A stretch of DNA of 64,000 nt from Orientallactaga sibirica (taxonomy: Eukaryota > Chordata > Mammalia > Rodentia > Dipodidae): contig JAEOAD010000004.1 in the NCBI GenBank assembly GCA_036365145.1, forward strand, positions 49,878,001-49,942,000, in the 5' to 3' direction. Made by a program: the position numbers and the translations under genes. The notes under the pieces were generated by a model. That model was not told the origin of the DNA. It saw nothing but the letters and a program-made list of their open reading frames with translations, and ran no database searches. Positions 11,343 to 25,810 of this stretch are shown here, in pieces (the first letter of the stretch is position 1; each line of letters starts with the position of its first letter).

Positions 11343-14300
11343 ATTTCATTTAACTTTTAAACATTGTAATAATGTTGACTTTCATTTTTGTATTGGTCAA
11401 TGTTTAGGTTGACATTTTTTCCAGGTTCACACATTTATATATATATATATATATATATTCTAAATTATACTCACCAATTAAACCTACACAGTATTTGACA
11501 TGAGTCAAGTCCTTCATGGTTGGAAAAGCCATTCAGGTCATCATCAAGCAATTTTCAACTGAGGCATTAATTACAAATATTTACAACAGGAAGTTGGCAA
11601 AATATGGCTGTATAAGTAAAGTTAGATTCACAACATGATACATTTTCAACATCTCTTATGTGCTCTAGAGATATATTAGAATTTTACTCTATTATATAAG
11701 AAAGGTACATACCAGTGTATTTTTCTTGTGTTTGTCCACCTCCTTGCAAACTCCATCTTTCCTGTGCTTGGCTAGCTTCTATGAAACCACTGCACTTTGA
11801 TTTTTTTAAGTCTTTTGTATAAATCAGAATAAATTCAGGGCTAAGCCACATGCCATTTCAAGCCTATCTACTGTGGCCCAAGGATACCGACAAATGCTGA
11901 AGTGAGGCTATCCATGATGCTGTATAAGGTAGCAAGCACCTGCAGCAACTTGACATTCACGTAATAGGAAACTAAATCAGGCTCTTTAATGTAAGCAATT
12001 GGTGTCTTTTTAGCCTTTGAAAATATATTTCTTGGAATTTTACAGGAATACCTGAAATCTAAAAGCAGCAGATCAAATTTGAAATCAGTTGGTATTGGCA
12101 CCAGAAGAAAGATCCTCTTGGTTGGGTTCTAGCCTCTGGGGTCAAGAACATAATGACTTATTTTTTGGAGAATAACAGAATAATTAAAGGAATATCAGTT
12201 TTGGATCAGCCAAAAGAAGAAAACAAAGACTTAAGATATGTGCAAGGACACTTTTGTGCTTGATTTCATAAAAAAAAAAATAAATAAAAAATAATGAAAA
12301 GTAGCCATTGTGCTATTCATTGGTCATTTTGTATTCACTGAAGGGGAATAGCTGTGTCATTTGACATCAGCACAGGTAAGCTATATATGCATATATGTTT
12401 TTGTGGGTATGAGCTTAATTCTATTGTCACATAAGTACTGTTTCCAGTGATTAGCTGGAAAATAATTACCTAATATGCAGGGTAGCCATAAAGTTGAGGG
12501 GGCTGACCTGCTTGAATGTGTATCTGTGCTTTCAGAGCCCAATCTAGTCTCAGGGTTTTTGCTCACATGTTTCCCTCTGAAATAGTTATGTGAATTTTGG
12601 GTCTTGTTTCAATTTTATTTTTCTTTTTTGGAAATGTTTTGTCATGAAATATTAACTAGGATGCTATCATGTAACAGATAGATACCAAAATATTAATAAC
12701 TTGAGCAAACAGAAAATTTTCCCCATTCATTTTTTCTATTTTTGTAGTGAGGAGCTCCCTGCAGTCACTCAGGATGTCTCTTCTTCCACGCATAACTTTG
12801 AAAATCATTTGTGAATCAATAACCAGAAGAAGTATGGTCACAAGGGTGAAAGAAGGGAGAAAAAGTATTAGAAAGAAAAGGAGAAAATCATTAAAGTATG
12901 ACATGTGCCATTTACACTGATATCTTATTGGCCAGAGCTCAATGTTATGGTGAAATAAACATCACAGCAGTCTGAGGAAAGCAGTCTACCTGTGTAACTG
13001 GAGGAAAGAAGTATGCATTCAGTTTCTAGTAAAGTCTCCTTTTCATTTCTGTCAAGCCCACTATGGTCAGAACGTTAAGACCCTGCATCGGCCTCGAAGT
13101 CAGAATGTACTGAATATGGCTCTCTATCAGCACCGATGTGTCTCCTCAGAAACTGCAAACTGTTGCATCGCACCGTGTGCATCTGTGTATCTAGTGAAGA
13201 GGAGTATCTGGTGGTAATTAAAGACTGTTCTCTGAAATGAGAGATACCAAAGAGTCACTGGTCCATACCAAGAAAACGCCATCAGAGTCCTTCTAAACTC
13301 TCCCAGACTGTGGGAAACAAGGCCATTTCTAAAGTCTGAATTTCCCTTTGTGGAATTCTCTGCTCTCTTCTTCCCTCCTTCCATGTGCAGAAAGCTCTTT
13401 GTAAATTATTCTCTGTGATCCCATGTAAAGCTGGTGAGATATATGCCTTCCTTCATAACCTGTCTTACTGGCTCACATTTTTGCTGTAGTCATAGTTGTT
13501 CTGAAAGCACAAATGTCTGATTCCCTAACAGTATAACTCGTCAAATATGTCATGTACTTCTCCCTTAATTGCTTCCAGACATAATGTGGGTTAATCCAAT
13601 GTGGCTATTATCATTAAACTATTAATAATTGAAATTACCATCTTCTTTTAGTTATTCTAAAAGCTTGATGGGCTCTTGACAGTCATTATATTGCCAACAG
13701 AATTTTTTTCTAAAAACTTTGTACATGGTATCATTATGCATCTTTCCTCCATAATAATGATCTTTGAGCCTGATGCCACACATTTTATGTCTTTGTAGCA
13801 CCTCACTTCTGGTACCAACTAATGTGTTACTAAGTGTAGCACTAGAAGATGTGATAGACAAACCTAAATATATTACTGGCATGATGACATAGTAGGAGTT
13901 ATTTCCTTGGCCTTATGGTATCCATCCAGAAACAGACAGTACTTACTCAGTCCTTCAAGGATAAAGTCTGACAAGAGCATAGAAGAAGAAAGACAGGAAG
14001 GTTGTAAGGGTGTGTTGGAAGGTTGTATGGACCAGACATGAAAATGGCACATAGTCATGTCCAGAAAGGCTAGAAATCAACTCATTTAACAGATTACTAA
14101 TTCTGCTCCTCAATTTCTTTTTATTCTGTCTTCTCCTTATACACCTTATAACACCATATCACAATACAAACACCATCTATGTGTTACTATCACTTCATAT
14201 CTAATCCAAATAAGAAGTGTGTTTTCTTTTTGATGAGCATATGAGACTCTTGGTTTTGCATGGTAATTATTTCTGTGTGGGAAATTTCAAGAGCCCAAAC

Positions 14301-14994
14301 TTTTGAATCACACAGGCCTGTTAGCAAATCTAGCTCTAACACATACTAACTTCCCAGTGCATCAGTTTCCTTAATAGTAAAATGGAATAACAGTAGTTCA
14401 TGAAAGAAGAAATTATGAAGAGAAAAGGAGATGATGGCATAGCATAAGACAAAGTATTTTTTTGATGCATAGTGTATGTAATTTGTTCAACTAACATTTG
14501 CAGAAATGAAAGTCAGCTCGACTGGAATATTAATGCTAATCTAATTAATACTAAGCCTTCTTGCCCTAATTATTACCAATCAAGTTGATCTGAAATGTTC
14601 AAACAACCCACAATCTTAAACTTGTTTTTAAACTTCTTTGGTTACTTTGTGATTCAGCTTAACTTCTCCATTTGTCTCTTCTCCCCAATGTCAAGTCTCA
14701 TTCTTAGATTTAACACATTTTAACTTCATATCACATAGAACTAGGTTATTCTCATGAGACTGGAATGCTGCCTACTGAACTAAGGAGGCACATTGGGCTA
14801 TCCTTTATGTAGCCTAACTAATGGCATGATATTCTGCTTATATGTTTTCATAAAATCAAATAAAATGTAATATATTGTGATTAAAATAACACACTTTGTT
14901 TACTAGATAAAATTTAGGGACTTTTATGCTTAATAAAATTAGAAAATATTGTTTTGTCATCTATTTTCAGGTCTGAAAGTATTTTTCTAGTTTT
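11343..14994. other. Intergenic AT-rich DNA, no gene seen
   Basis: Contains an (AT)n microsatellite at 11434-11458 and an A-rich run at ~12270-12297. The rest appears to be unique or very old sequence without a recognisable exon, RNA gene or young repeat. Confidence 0.6.
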
Positions 14995-15160
14995 TAAAAA
15001 TATTTTTATTTATGTGGGCGGGGGAGACAGGCAGATGGTATGGGCCTACCAGACACTCTTACTGCTATACACAAACTCCTAGCTTTACGTGGGTACTGGA
15101 GGATTGAACAGACTTTTGAAATAAGCACCTTTCATGGATGAGCCATCTCCCTAGCCCTGT
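14995..15160 (-). mobile_element. Diverged antisense tRNA-derived SINE
   Basis: The sequence 'ctgctatacacaaactccta' and terminal 'gatgagccatctccctagccc' mark an old antisense copy. Confidence 0.65.
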
Positions 15161-15221
15161 TCTGGGTTTTGACACTAAAAATGTATCTTTATTAGTAAGC
15201 TTTAAAAAGTGATCCAAAAAC

Positions 15222-15364
15222 AGAGCTGGGCATGGTGGCACACACCTTTAATTCCAGCACTCGGGAGGCAGAGGTAGGAGGATTGCCATGAGTTTGAGGC
15301 CACCCTGGGACTACATAGTAAATTCCAGGTCAGCCTGAGCTAGAGCGAGACCCTACCTTGGAAA

Positions 15365-15403
<39 letters not shown>
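15222..15403 (+). mobile_element. B1 SINE with ~35-base poly-A tail
   Basis: The 7SL-derived body 'gagctgggcatggtggcaca' runs to 'gcgagaccctaccttggaaa', followed by a long pure poly-A, which suggests a fairly recent insertion. Confidence 0.9.
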
Positions 15404-16281
15404 AATGGCAATTTGAATATACATTTCTATTCACATCATCAGACTTTAAAAGAAGAAAAAAATGGTCTTCCTCCTATATACTGCCAGTCCTCCCCACTGG
15501 GTATCACTGCCCTTACCTCTTCCCTGCAAGGTAGATTTCTACAAGAATACCAGCTTTCTTCTTTCACACAACAGTAAAAAGCTGTTGCCAAGGCCAGCCC
15601 AGCTTTCCCCTGTGCCAGAGCTGCTGGCTCCCACTCTGCTCTGATGTGACTACCTAGCCACTTGTGCAGAGAATAACCTCGCTTAATCCTCAATGTCCTC
15701 TCAGCATGTCTTACAGGACACAGACCTCTTGATTGTGATTCTGCTTTACATTTTGTGCTGAACAATTATGTAGATCTTGCATTAGTGTCTCATGTTACAA
15801 TGCATTCACAGTATGCTGAGGGATTCTTTGTATCCTTGGTTCCTAAATCTCTCATCACATCTTAAGACCAAAGCATTTTGGTAATTTTAACTTCTTTTGC
15901 TAGTGTCCTTTTATAAGATTATGAAAAAAAAAGGTGTCTTATTGCTGCAACTACATCCACAATCTTTTTTTTCCTTTTAGTTGTTTTGAAATAGTTATTC
16001 ATGCTGCCATAAGTTTCACCTTATATGAAATTAGAAAAGGATATGCAAGGAAGTCACTTTTTGGAATGCTCAAAAAATAGTGTAGACAATACTTTTTTTC
16101 TATTCCTTTTTGGCTGCTTCTCAGCTCCTTCTCTTTCCTTTACCTGCATACCTTTGGTGGTCAAATATCTAATACTCTCAATGTTTTTATTTTAGGAATT
16201 ACAGATTATTTCTTTCTGGTTTTCATACCTGTTTTCTCTCATTGAGTGTCTTAAACCAGTTTAAAATGTCAATATAAAAAT

Positions 16282-16460
16282 TTAAATTTATGGCTGGGCA
16301 TGGTGGCGCACACCTTTAATCCCAGCACTTGGGAGGCAGAGGTAGGAGGATCACCATGAGTTCGAGGCCACCTTGAGAATACATAGTGAATTCCAGGTCA
16401 GCCTGAGCTAGAGTGAGACCCTACCTCAAAAAAAAAAACAAAAAAATTAAATTTATGGCT
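16282..16460 (+). mobile_element. B1 SINE with target-site duplication
   Basis: The body is 'ggctgggcatggtggcgcac' to 'gagaccctacctcaaaaaaa'. It is flanked by TTAAATTTATGGCT at 16282-16295 and 16447-16460. Confidence 0.9.
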
Positions 16461-16673
16461 TGTACCATATCAATTTAATAATTCCTTGACAATACTCTGT
16501 CCACCCCTGGAAAGTCCAGCAGAGAAGAAGTTGCTCCTTTCCAGTGGCTGGAACACAGGCTTTTCTAGTCCCCTTCTGCCTCCTGTCCTGGAAGGTGAAT
16601 AATAGCTCCTATTTATGCTCAAGGTTTACCCTTTTCTACCCAGTCTGCACGTCTCACTTAAAACTATGCTTAG

Positions 16674-16902
16674 GGCTGGAGGGGTAGCTTAGCAATTAAG
16701 GCATTTATCTGTGAAGCCTAGGGACCCATGTTTGATATCTCTCCAGATCCCACATAAGCCAGACATACAAAGTGGGTTTCACATGCCCACTAGGTAACAC
16801 AAGCATTTGGAGTTTGATTGCAGTGGCTGATGCCCTAATGTGCCAATTCGATCTCCCTCTCCCTCTGTCCCTTTTTCTAAAAAAAAAAAAAAAAAAAAAA
16901 AA
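16674..16902 (+). mobile_element. tRNA-derived SINE with poly-A tail
   Basis: 'agggctggaggggtagctta' to 'ccctctgtccctttttctaa' and a poly-A run. Confidence 0.8.
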
Positions 16903-17154
16903 TGATTTAAAACTATACTCCAGTAATTGACGATCCTGAAACAAAAGAGTACATTTGACTGCTAGTGGGTTCAACTCTTTGAGATGAAATTCAACTTTTG
17001 AGATGAAATTAGTCCAACTTCCTTATTTTCATTCAAATTGAAGGATATATTCAGGAATGTTATAGTGATGGGTTACTTCTGGATTCTCTTTTTTGTTTCT
17101 TTCTGCTATTCACAGTTAGTGGGAAGGACAGTTGTAATGTGATTGAATTAGGAA

Positions 17155-18170
17155 AATAGAAAAAAAAAAAAAAAGACAGAGCCAGATACATTTACTGCTG
17201 AGTCCTACCAATTATCTAAAGAGGAACTAAATTAATTCTGGTAAATCCTTCCAAAGAATATAATACAAATAATTCTTCCAAACATATTCTTGAATTCTGG
17301 CATTAGGTTGACACCAAATCTAGATAAAAATATAATAATAAAAAATATTACAGGTTCTCTTGATGAACTAAATGTAAAAATTCTCAGCAAAATACTAGTA
17401 AATTAAATCTAAACACAAATTAAGAAAGTTTTTCAGGAGGCTCTTGACAGTACTTACAGTTCCCCACAAGAACTAGATATCAAGATTCTACTGCTGAAAA
17501 TACCAAATGCTGCAGTTGCAGAACACAGAGAAATCAAGCTGTCATAATGCTGGAAAGTGCTATGCACAGAGCTTGGGGAGAGGATCCAGCAGTAGACTCT
17601 ATAAGCTTAACAAAGTACCAGCTAGGCAAGAAGTATTATGGGTGCAATAGTGGCATCACTACTGTGGGGGCAACCAAGTATTCTCTGTTTGGATTTGATA
17701 TCTGCTTCACAGGAAGGAATTCATGCCTGTTACTGAAAATCAAAAGCCTATGGCCAGGAAGTTAGTTCATAGGCCTTAGGGGGAAGCTACTAGTTTTATC
17801 TGGCTAAATGAATATGTTGTGTCCGTCAAAGTGCTCCTTAAATATTTCTGTTTATACCTGCAGATTAGTGATCCTCTCATCTTTTTTTCAGAGACGCTCC
17901 TTTTTGCAGAGGGAAGTGACTAATGGGGAGACTCAAGACTTGTCAAAAAGCTGAAAATAAATGACTGTCGAGTGCTCAGTAAAAGAGGGATAGAAAGAAT
18001 GTAAAAGCCAGAGGAAAAGGAAGGAGTGCTTTAAAAACTTTATTCCAGGCATGAAGTGACTGGCCATTGCATTCATGATCTTACACAACTTTTGTGTTCT
18101 GTACAAACTAGCACAATTACTGGGCCCATGAACATTCTGTCATGAATGATGGAGAAGGAAAAAAATAGAT
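17155..18170 (+). mobile_element. 5'-truncated old L1: ORF2 fragment plus 3' UTR
   Basis: About 17170-17420 resembles the L1 ORF2 reverse-transcriptase region ('atttactgctgagtcctacc', 'aaaattctcagcaaaatact') with many stops. About 17430-18170 is 3' UTR that aligns in order with 35500-36300 ('tgcaatagtggcatcactac', 'gaattcatgcctgttactga'). The reading frame is decayed. Confidence 0.75.
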
Positions 18171-21100
18171 GAGAAGCCCAAAATTTTCAGTAGATTTGTG
18201 GTGGGTTTTAGCCACTAAGTTTCTTGTTCTAGCAGCAGTAGAAGATGAATACAACTACATAACATTCAGAATTTAAACATTAAACAGGAAAGGGAAACTG
18301 TTACAACCAGTATCTTCTTCTCTTTATTACATGGAAATTTGCTTTCTGTTTACTTACTCTTAGTTCCATGTATTTTGGCACATTTACTTTAGGAAGTTTA
18401 TTATGTATCTGATTATCTTTTATATCATCTCTGTAGGGTCTTACCTCTATCTGAAAATCCAACTCTTTCCTAAAATCCTGCTTCAGATTTTCTCAGAATT
18501 AAGAGAGAGCAATATCTAAAAAGCTTTTGGGCAGCTCTTATTCTTTGTGAATCATGGTACTCATTGGACATATTTTTCATGCTTCTGTTTTATTTGGATA
18601 TGTTGCATATTAGTTTTTCAACATCAAATTATATCCTTCTTAAATCTAAGACACATAAGTAACACATAAAAATTTCAATAATATATTTTGTGTACTTAGC
18701 ATATTCTCATGATCCCATTTTATCCTGTGACTTTCAGCCCACCAGCCTTTGCACATTCTGCCTACACAATTTCTTACACACACACACACACTCACCTTCT
18801 AATAAGGATATCAGCATTCTGTAATCTGAAGATGCTTGAAATTTTGTTAGGAAGACAAGAAGAGAGACATCCTAGTGAGTCTGGGGTGAAGGAAGAATAT
18901 TTTCAAAATGAAGTGATGCTGAGATTGATGCTGAAAGATACAGATATGCTAAAGATTGACTGAGTCTGGACAAGAGAGCCTCTGTGAAGGACAGCAAAGT
19001 ACAGAGTGGACAGGAGAAGAGAGGAGAAGAGGAAGAGGGAGAGGAGGTAGAATCTATTTCCCATAGTTAACATGCTATCACTATAATATGCAGAGATACA
19101 CTTAAATAAAAAAGAATATTTGTGGACATTAATATGCTGTGTGTGAAGTGTTAGTGGAAAGTCACACATTTAGACATAAAAAGCAGCTTTCCCAAGAAAG
19201 CTTCCATCCTGGGCAAAGAGACATGCCAGTGGGACTTATCCACACAAGGTGAACATGAGATGTGGATAAATCACATGGGCAGCATGTATGTTGACTTGAC
19301 CGGGGAAGACTAAAAGTCCAGGAGACAGACATTCAGGCAGGGAGAGAGAAACAGGAGCTAGGGACAAGACAGAAGTTGCACAACAAAAGCACAATATCCC
19401 TAGATGTGTGACATCCCAGCATGAAGGCAGAAGGTGGCTCCAAGTGGGAGGAATCAACTGTGTGAGGTAGTGCAGAAAACAGAAGTGATGAGACCAGTCA
19501 ATCTGTTTTAAGAGCTGCTTCCCAGTGAGGGACTTTGTGAAGAATGTCCACACTCTGGACCAGCTTAGTGAGTTCCACAGAAAGAAAGATCCCCAAGAAA
19601 AAAAGGAGAGGCAAAGTCAAAGATCACAAAACCACAGCAGTTCAAAATGCCTAGGAGAAAAAAAAGGCCATTAGATTTAAGGAGATCAATAGAATATGAA
19701 AATGCAGGTACAGAGCCAGGAGGCGAAAGAAAAGCACTTACAAGACCTGCAACATAGCACTGAGGCTTGGAGAGCCAGAATCAGAAGTGGGCTTGTAGAT
19801 CAGCGACAGTGGCTGAGGGTTGCCTAGCATGCGTGAGACCCTGCATTTCACCCCAGCACTAGAAACAAAACGAACAAAAAAACCAACGGAGCCAAGCAGA
19901 TGGTTTGCATTCTAAGCATGTTGTTGGTAAAGCTTGAATGACTTGAGTTTACAGTTGGTGAAGCAGCATATGATAAATAAGGAGAATGACTGCAACAAAA
20001 CTCAAGCTTCTGGGAAGCTTTGCTTTGTAGCAGAGGCAATGCAGAGCAGGTTAAGGGGAACACTAATCAGGAGAGCAATGCCTTCAAGAAAGAAGTGATA
20101 GGAACAGGGCACAATGGAGCAGGTGGAAGTTGTGGAAGACAGGAAACACAATTGATAGAGCAATGTCTCTGAAAAGGTAGGGCAGTGATGAGAAGACAGA
20201 GATGAGAGAAGTTGAGACACATATTAGTTCCTGAGACTTACAATGCAAGGAAATAATTAAACTTTCACTTCCTCTATTTGGTCCATTTTAATAATGTGTC
20301 AAAGTAAAATTAAAAAGTATAGTATAAAATCCTTGATTTACCTTTTAGAGAAGAGTATGCAAAACACACATATAGTTCAAATTACAGTGCAATAAAAGTT
20401 CAAATATTAACAAATTTTATGACAGATAAATTTCATTTTAAGCATCAACAGTGAAAAAGTCAACTCGATAGTAAAGTTAGTATATGAATTAGACTCCAAT
20501 TTAATGTATCAAAATCATTTATTTATTTATTTGATAGGGAAAGTGAACTTACAATTCTCTTTTGCAGGCATATTTTCCCCCTAAACTCTTAAAAGGCATG
20601 ATTAATAATAGGTACTAGTAATTTTACATCTATCAAGAGTTGGATTAACTTGTTAGTTAATATGTTTGAAGTATACTCCACAATTAGAATTCAAAGAGAC
20701 TTTAGAAAACATCTGTGTCTAATTAGGCATCAAAGCCCAGGCATATCTATAAATATAACTGCATTTTAATACTTGAAAGAGAAAATAATTTAGTAATTAG
20801 TATATTAACAATATATTCTGCTCCATGTACTCAGGATGTAAAAGACTTCTTTATTTTCTTTTAATAGTAACAGAATATGCATTTTTCAGCACACATGAAA
20901 CAAAAGGCCATGCTTGCAAAATTATTCCAGATTTTTATATTTATAAAGCATAAATGGGCACCAAATTCAAATAATTGCAAGGGAAAATATAAGGGGATGC
21001 TCTAAATACATGCAGAAATCACAGGACTAAACAGAAATGTCTGAGATGGCAAATGCCCAGAGGTGTCCCTCCAGAGGGAGGAGGGAATTGGGCAGCAACA

Positions 21101-21479
21101 GTGTGGTAGCAGAGAAGCAGCAGTGTCATGTGACCCATGGGTCTGTCAAATTTTACTGCCTGGTTCCAAAAATGTGCAGTTTCTCATCATCTGCTCCAGC
21201 AAAGAGAGAGAGGTCACAGATAATGCAAAACAGGGATAATGCCAATGCTAAACCCATTCGTGTTTGGATTCGCAATGCCTTTTCTCCTAGCATGTTTATC
21301 TAAGCACTAATGCTCATCAAAGGAATGTCCCCTTTCCCCTTAGAGGCAGGAGAGATAACTGTACCAACCATTCATGATCTCCATTCTTATTATTTTTCTA
21401 GTTTTTCCCATCCTCTCAGATGTAGCAACAATTTTCCGGTCTCTGGCAAGGAATTCTGACACACTAAAATCTCATTTAA
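18171..21479. other. Intergenic DNA with minor repeats
   Basis: Holds a (CA)n at 18776-18792, a purine-rich stretch at 19005-19050 and a weak ID-like fragment at ~19805-19870 ('cctagcatgcgtgagaccct'). No gene is recognised. Confidence 0.5.
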
Positions 21480-21945
21480 CATTACTGTAAACAAATTAAT
21501 TATATAGGGGTAAACTTAACTAAAATGTGAAAGACTTGTACAATGAAAACTTAAAAAAAATCAAAATCAAAGAAGATACTAGATGATGGAAAGAATTTAC
21601 AGGCTTCTGGATTGACATGTAATAATGTGAAAATGACTATGTTATTCCAAAGCAATCTACAGATTCAATGCAATCCCCATAAAAATTCCGATGATGTCAC
21701 TGAAGTGGAAAAATAAATCCAAGAATTTATATGGAAGCACAAAAGAGTATGAATGGCCAAGGCAACACTGAGAAAGAACAAAGATGGAGGTGTAACAATA
21801 CCTAATCTTAACTTAACACTACAAAGAAATTCTGACAAACACAGCATGATACTGGCACCCAAACAGACATATAGAACAATGGAGCAGAATAGAGGACCCA
21901 GAAATAAACCCACACTATTTGAGCCACCTAAATATTAATCTGGGG
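21480..21945 (+). mobile_element. L1 ORF2 fragment
   Basis: Phrases such as 'aaagcaatctacagattcaa', 'atgcaatccccataaaaatt' and 'tatagaacaatggagcagaa' are characteristic of the L1 ORF2 C-terminal half. The frame is broken by stops and truncated at both ends. Confidence 0.85.
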
Positions 21946-23327
21946 AATTAGTAACCAAGTCAGGCCTATTGCCAGCTTCCATCCTAAGGCCCTTGATTGG
22001 TATCTTTCATGAGTCATTGAAGCTCCCCTCCCCCACCCCATCTTGTCCTGTTTCCCACCAGGAAGATGTTTGACCCAGCTACATCTGGGGCCTACGTGGA
22101 ATTCTCAGTTCTCCCATGAATTCAGTTTTTCTCCTACTTTTAGTTTGGTAAAGTACCAGTCTGCCTGACTTCTATTCCACTTCACATAATTTACAAGGAT
22201 GTGGGTTGCTTATTAATCTTGAATAGTCTTCAGGTGCCTATTGTCAGTCTCTCAGATATTTCGAGAGGCTTGACAAATGAGAACTTTAAACCCCGAGGCT
22301 GCAGACTTTAAGTAATAGTACTCATTTAAAGGTACCAAGAGAAAGGTATGATGGAGCACCTGAAAGTCATAGCTCCAGTGTACTCAGACAGATATACAAG
22401 TTTTCATGTTTCAGATATGTTTCAGATATACATGTTTTCATGTTCCTCCTGAGCCTGAGATTGACCAGACACTCTAGGCACTTTTAGATATAGGTGTGGT
22501 CTTATCACTGGCTCTGGTTAATGAAGTGCAGACCAAAGTCTTATGTTCTACTACCAGGCCTGGTCCCTAGGAAGGAGCTTCATTCTCTTTTCCAAGGCCT
22601 ATCCATTGAGAATACTTCAAGGCCTTAAGGAGGGTAGGGTCGCTTCATGAAAAGACTGAGGTGAAGGACAGGGGGCATGGGTTCTTGTTACCAAGGCATG
22701 CTAAACTATAACATGAGCAAGAATTAAAACTTTCTGATCTGCAACCACTGATTTCAGTGGAGCTGGAGTTACTGCCTTTCTCCAGCTCTTATTCTCTAAT
22801 TGCTTTCGTTTCTGGCTTTGGATCCTAGAATCTGAAGGAATTTATTTTTCCTGTTCTCACTGATGGAGCCTCAGCTATTTTGCTGCATTCCATATGTTTT
22901 TCTCATTCTGTTCTTTACCTCTTTCATATACATGAATACACAAATCAGCAAATATATATACATATATGCATATATATTTGTTTGTTGAATATATACACAA
23001 TACATGTATATATTTGTTCATTTGTTCTCATATATTTGTGACATCTTCATTTTAATATATTTCACAAATACACACACATATTTCACTGTAAAACATTCTT
23101 TTCATTGTTTCCTATACATCTCTACTTTCCAAACAATTTGCATAAGTCTAAGTAGACCAGTTTTTTTTGACCAGTGTTTCCATGGTCACCTACAGCTCAT
23201 TGTTATCTCCCTTTCTGGGTGTATGGCCTGGAGAAAGTAGTTCCACTTCTTCTAAACTTAATGTCACCTCTCAGAAGTATCTTATCAAAGCAAAATCATC
23301 TATACCAAATAAAAAAACTTATGATAT
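21946..23327. other. Unassigned, possibly transposon-derived DNA after the L1 fragment
   Basis: 21960-22760 is moderately GC-rich with the flavour of an L1 3' UTR or an LTR ('gagcaagaattaaaactttc'), but I cannot name it. 22930-23080 is AT/TG-rich low complexity. Confidence 0.35.
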
Positions 23328-23745
23328 GGGCTGGAGAGATGGCTCAGCAGTTAAGGCTCTTGCTTGCAAAGCCTAATGACTTTGTTCAATTCCTCAGTAC
23401 CCACATAAAGCCAGATGGACAAGGTGGTGTTTGCATCTGGAGTTTACTTGCAGTGGCTGAGGCCCTGACACACCCATTTTCTCTCTCCTCTCTCTCTCTC
23501 TCTGCTTGCAAATAAATAAATAAAAATATAAAAATAACCTATGTGGGGCTAGAGAGATTGCTTAGCAGTTAGGCATTTGCCTGCAAAGCCTGAGGACCCA
23601 GATTTGTTTCCATAGGACCCACATAAGCCCATTGCACAAGGTGGCACATATGTCTGGAGTTCATTTGCAGTCGCTAGAGGCCCTGGCACACCCATTCTCT
23701 CTCTATCTGACCCACCTCTCTCTCAAATAAATAAATATTTCAAGA
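23328..23745 (+). mobile_element. Two tRNA-derived SINEs in direct order
   Basis: The first is 23328-23536 ('gggctggagagatggctcag', (TC)n, AAATAAATAAATAA tail). The second is 23546-23745 ('gggctagagagattgcttag' with a CTCAAATAAATAAATA tail). They share about 80% identity by eye. Confidence 0.85.
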
Positions 23746-23814
23746 AACTCATGTTACTAAAATGTATCTCACACCCATAGCATAAGTATTGAATAGATAT
23801 CAATAGACAATTTA

Positions 23815-23975
23815 AAATTTTTTTTTGTGTGTGTTTCACATTGGAGTAAGTAAATTGAGATCTCAGATGTGGGAGTCACTTTGCACGCAGGTTTACATAG
23901 GTGTTCGGAAGGCTTAAACTCCATTTGGTAGGCTTGGAGGCAAGGTACCTTTAACCACTGAGCTATCTCCATGGT
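23815..23975 (-). mobile_element. Old antisense tRNA-derived SINE
   Basis: 'agtcactttgcacgcaggtt' and the terminal 'aaccactgagctatctccat' indicate a decayed antisense copy. Confidence 0.5.
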
Positions 23976-25775
23976 CTTTTAAAAATCTGAACTTTATCAA
24001 AACATAGATATTCTATAAACATTACTGCCTACCTACCCTTCAGTCTTTAACCCTTTACTCTTTGATGTTAGCTGTATTTGGAGACAAAGTACTGAAAATT
24101 ATTCTGCAAAATGCTGTCCTTTGCACAGGAACTTTACATTTGTTTTCCTTCTCCTTCCATTTTTCTCTACCTTCCTCCCTCCTTCCCTCAGTCTCTACCT
24201 TCTTCTCTCCTTCCTAAAACCTTCACTGAGTATCCATCAAGTGCTACTAGTGTGTTAAGGTAGACAGAGGGAGAGGACTGGAACTAATGATAAAAGCTAT
24301 GAAAGCTGCTATAAAGGATGAGTCAGAGTATGGAGCAAACCCACGAAGGAAGCCCATGGAGCAAACCATCTCTGTAAGTTGTAAAAGGCTGCCAATGCCA
24401 GCAGGAGCTGCTGAGATCCAGGTGTGCCAACTGTGCTTGCAACTCCCTTCCTTCTGTCTTGGAATAAAAATATCAGTGGGAATTATTATATAAATGTGGC
24501 CATTATGTTTTACTTCTGCTGATATTGAAGTTCATTTTTATTCCCCCAGGACACCAGTGAAAGTGGAAGGGAAGCAGTGGTATGGGCAGGATGGAGATGC
24601 CAGCTTAGAATTTAATATTATCTGTAGGCAGTCTCTCTGTGGGTAATTGAAAGTGGGCTCTTTGAAAAGCTAGTGATTTAATAATTTTCCTATGAATTAA
24701 AAAATAGGCAAATGCTCTTCCTTTCTTCTTTCTGAACAAGCCATTTAGACAAATTCCAGTCTTGGGAGTATTTTTCCTTTAAATATTTCAGAACTTTTAA
24801 ATTTAAGAGGTTTAGTATTTAGGGCAAATAGTTCCTATCCTGTTTCACATAACTAGGCTAAACCTTTAAAGTTCTGATGTTTCCTGGCACAGGGACAACT
24901 GCTGCCATGTTTTACAGCCTCGCAGAGACTGAGGTAATCAGTAGCAGCAGAGGCATTGATGTCTTTCTCTAAGTTATTCACAGCCTTCAGTGCCCACATG
25001 TGCCGGTTCCTACCTGACATCTCCTCTCTGCCACATTCAATTGCTTTTGTTAATTTCATCGATTTCAAAAGAACAGTTCTGCTTTCTGCTTGCCTTTCAG
25101 GGAAGCAGGAGAATTGATGGATTTCCTCCACATCCATTCCCAGCAGTTGATGACATTTTCAATAAGGAAACTTACTTCTTGTTGTTCTTACTATGCATGA
25201 TAAATATGCCTTTGGAATATTCAAACATAAGTAACTGACTATCTTCATGGTATAATATGTGTGTTTAAAAACACATGCATACACATGGAGACATTTCCAT
25301 ACACATACACAGAATGCAATGTGAAGAAATATCTATACCTCTCTCTCTCTCTCTCCATATATATATATATATACACACATAAATCTGTATCTTCAGTATA
25401 GTATGCACATTTATATATTCATAATTACAAAACTGCAATATATTTACATTCATGCATATGTGTGAGTATTTGCATACATTTTTGGTATTCTGTAAAATGT
25501 TAAAAAGCCAGCCTTACAGAGGAGAGCCCTGTCTAGTGAACTCTTTGATCAATAAGGGTTAATTTCACTCTACATCTTGGCCCTTATAAGTTAAGGAAAC
25601 TTCATAAAGCAACTTAACCTCCATAATGCATTAACTTCCTACTAGGAATAATAAAACCTTATACCCATGGGATATTTGTGAGGATTATAGGAAGTCAAAG
25701 AGCATGGTGTGTGTCCTCACTGTGCTTGCAACACAACAAAAGATATACACATACTACTTACCGTTCTTTCTCTCT

Positions 25776-25810
<35 letters not shown>
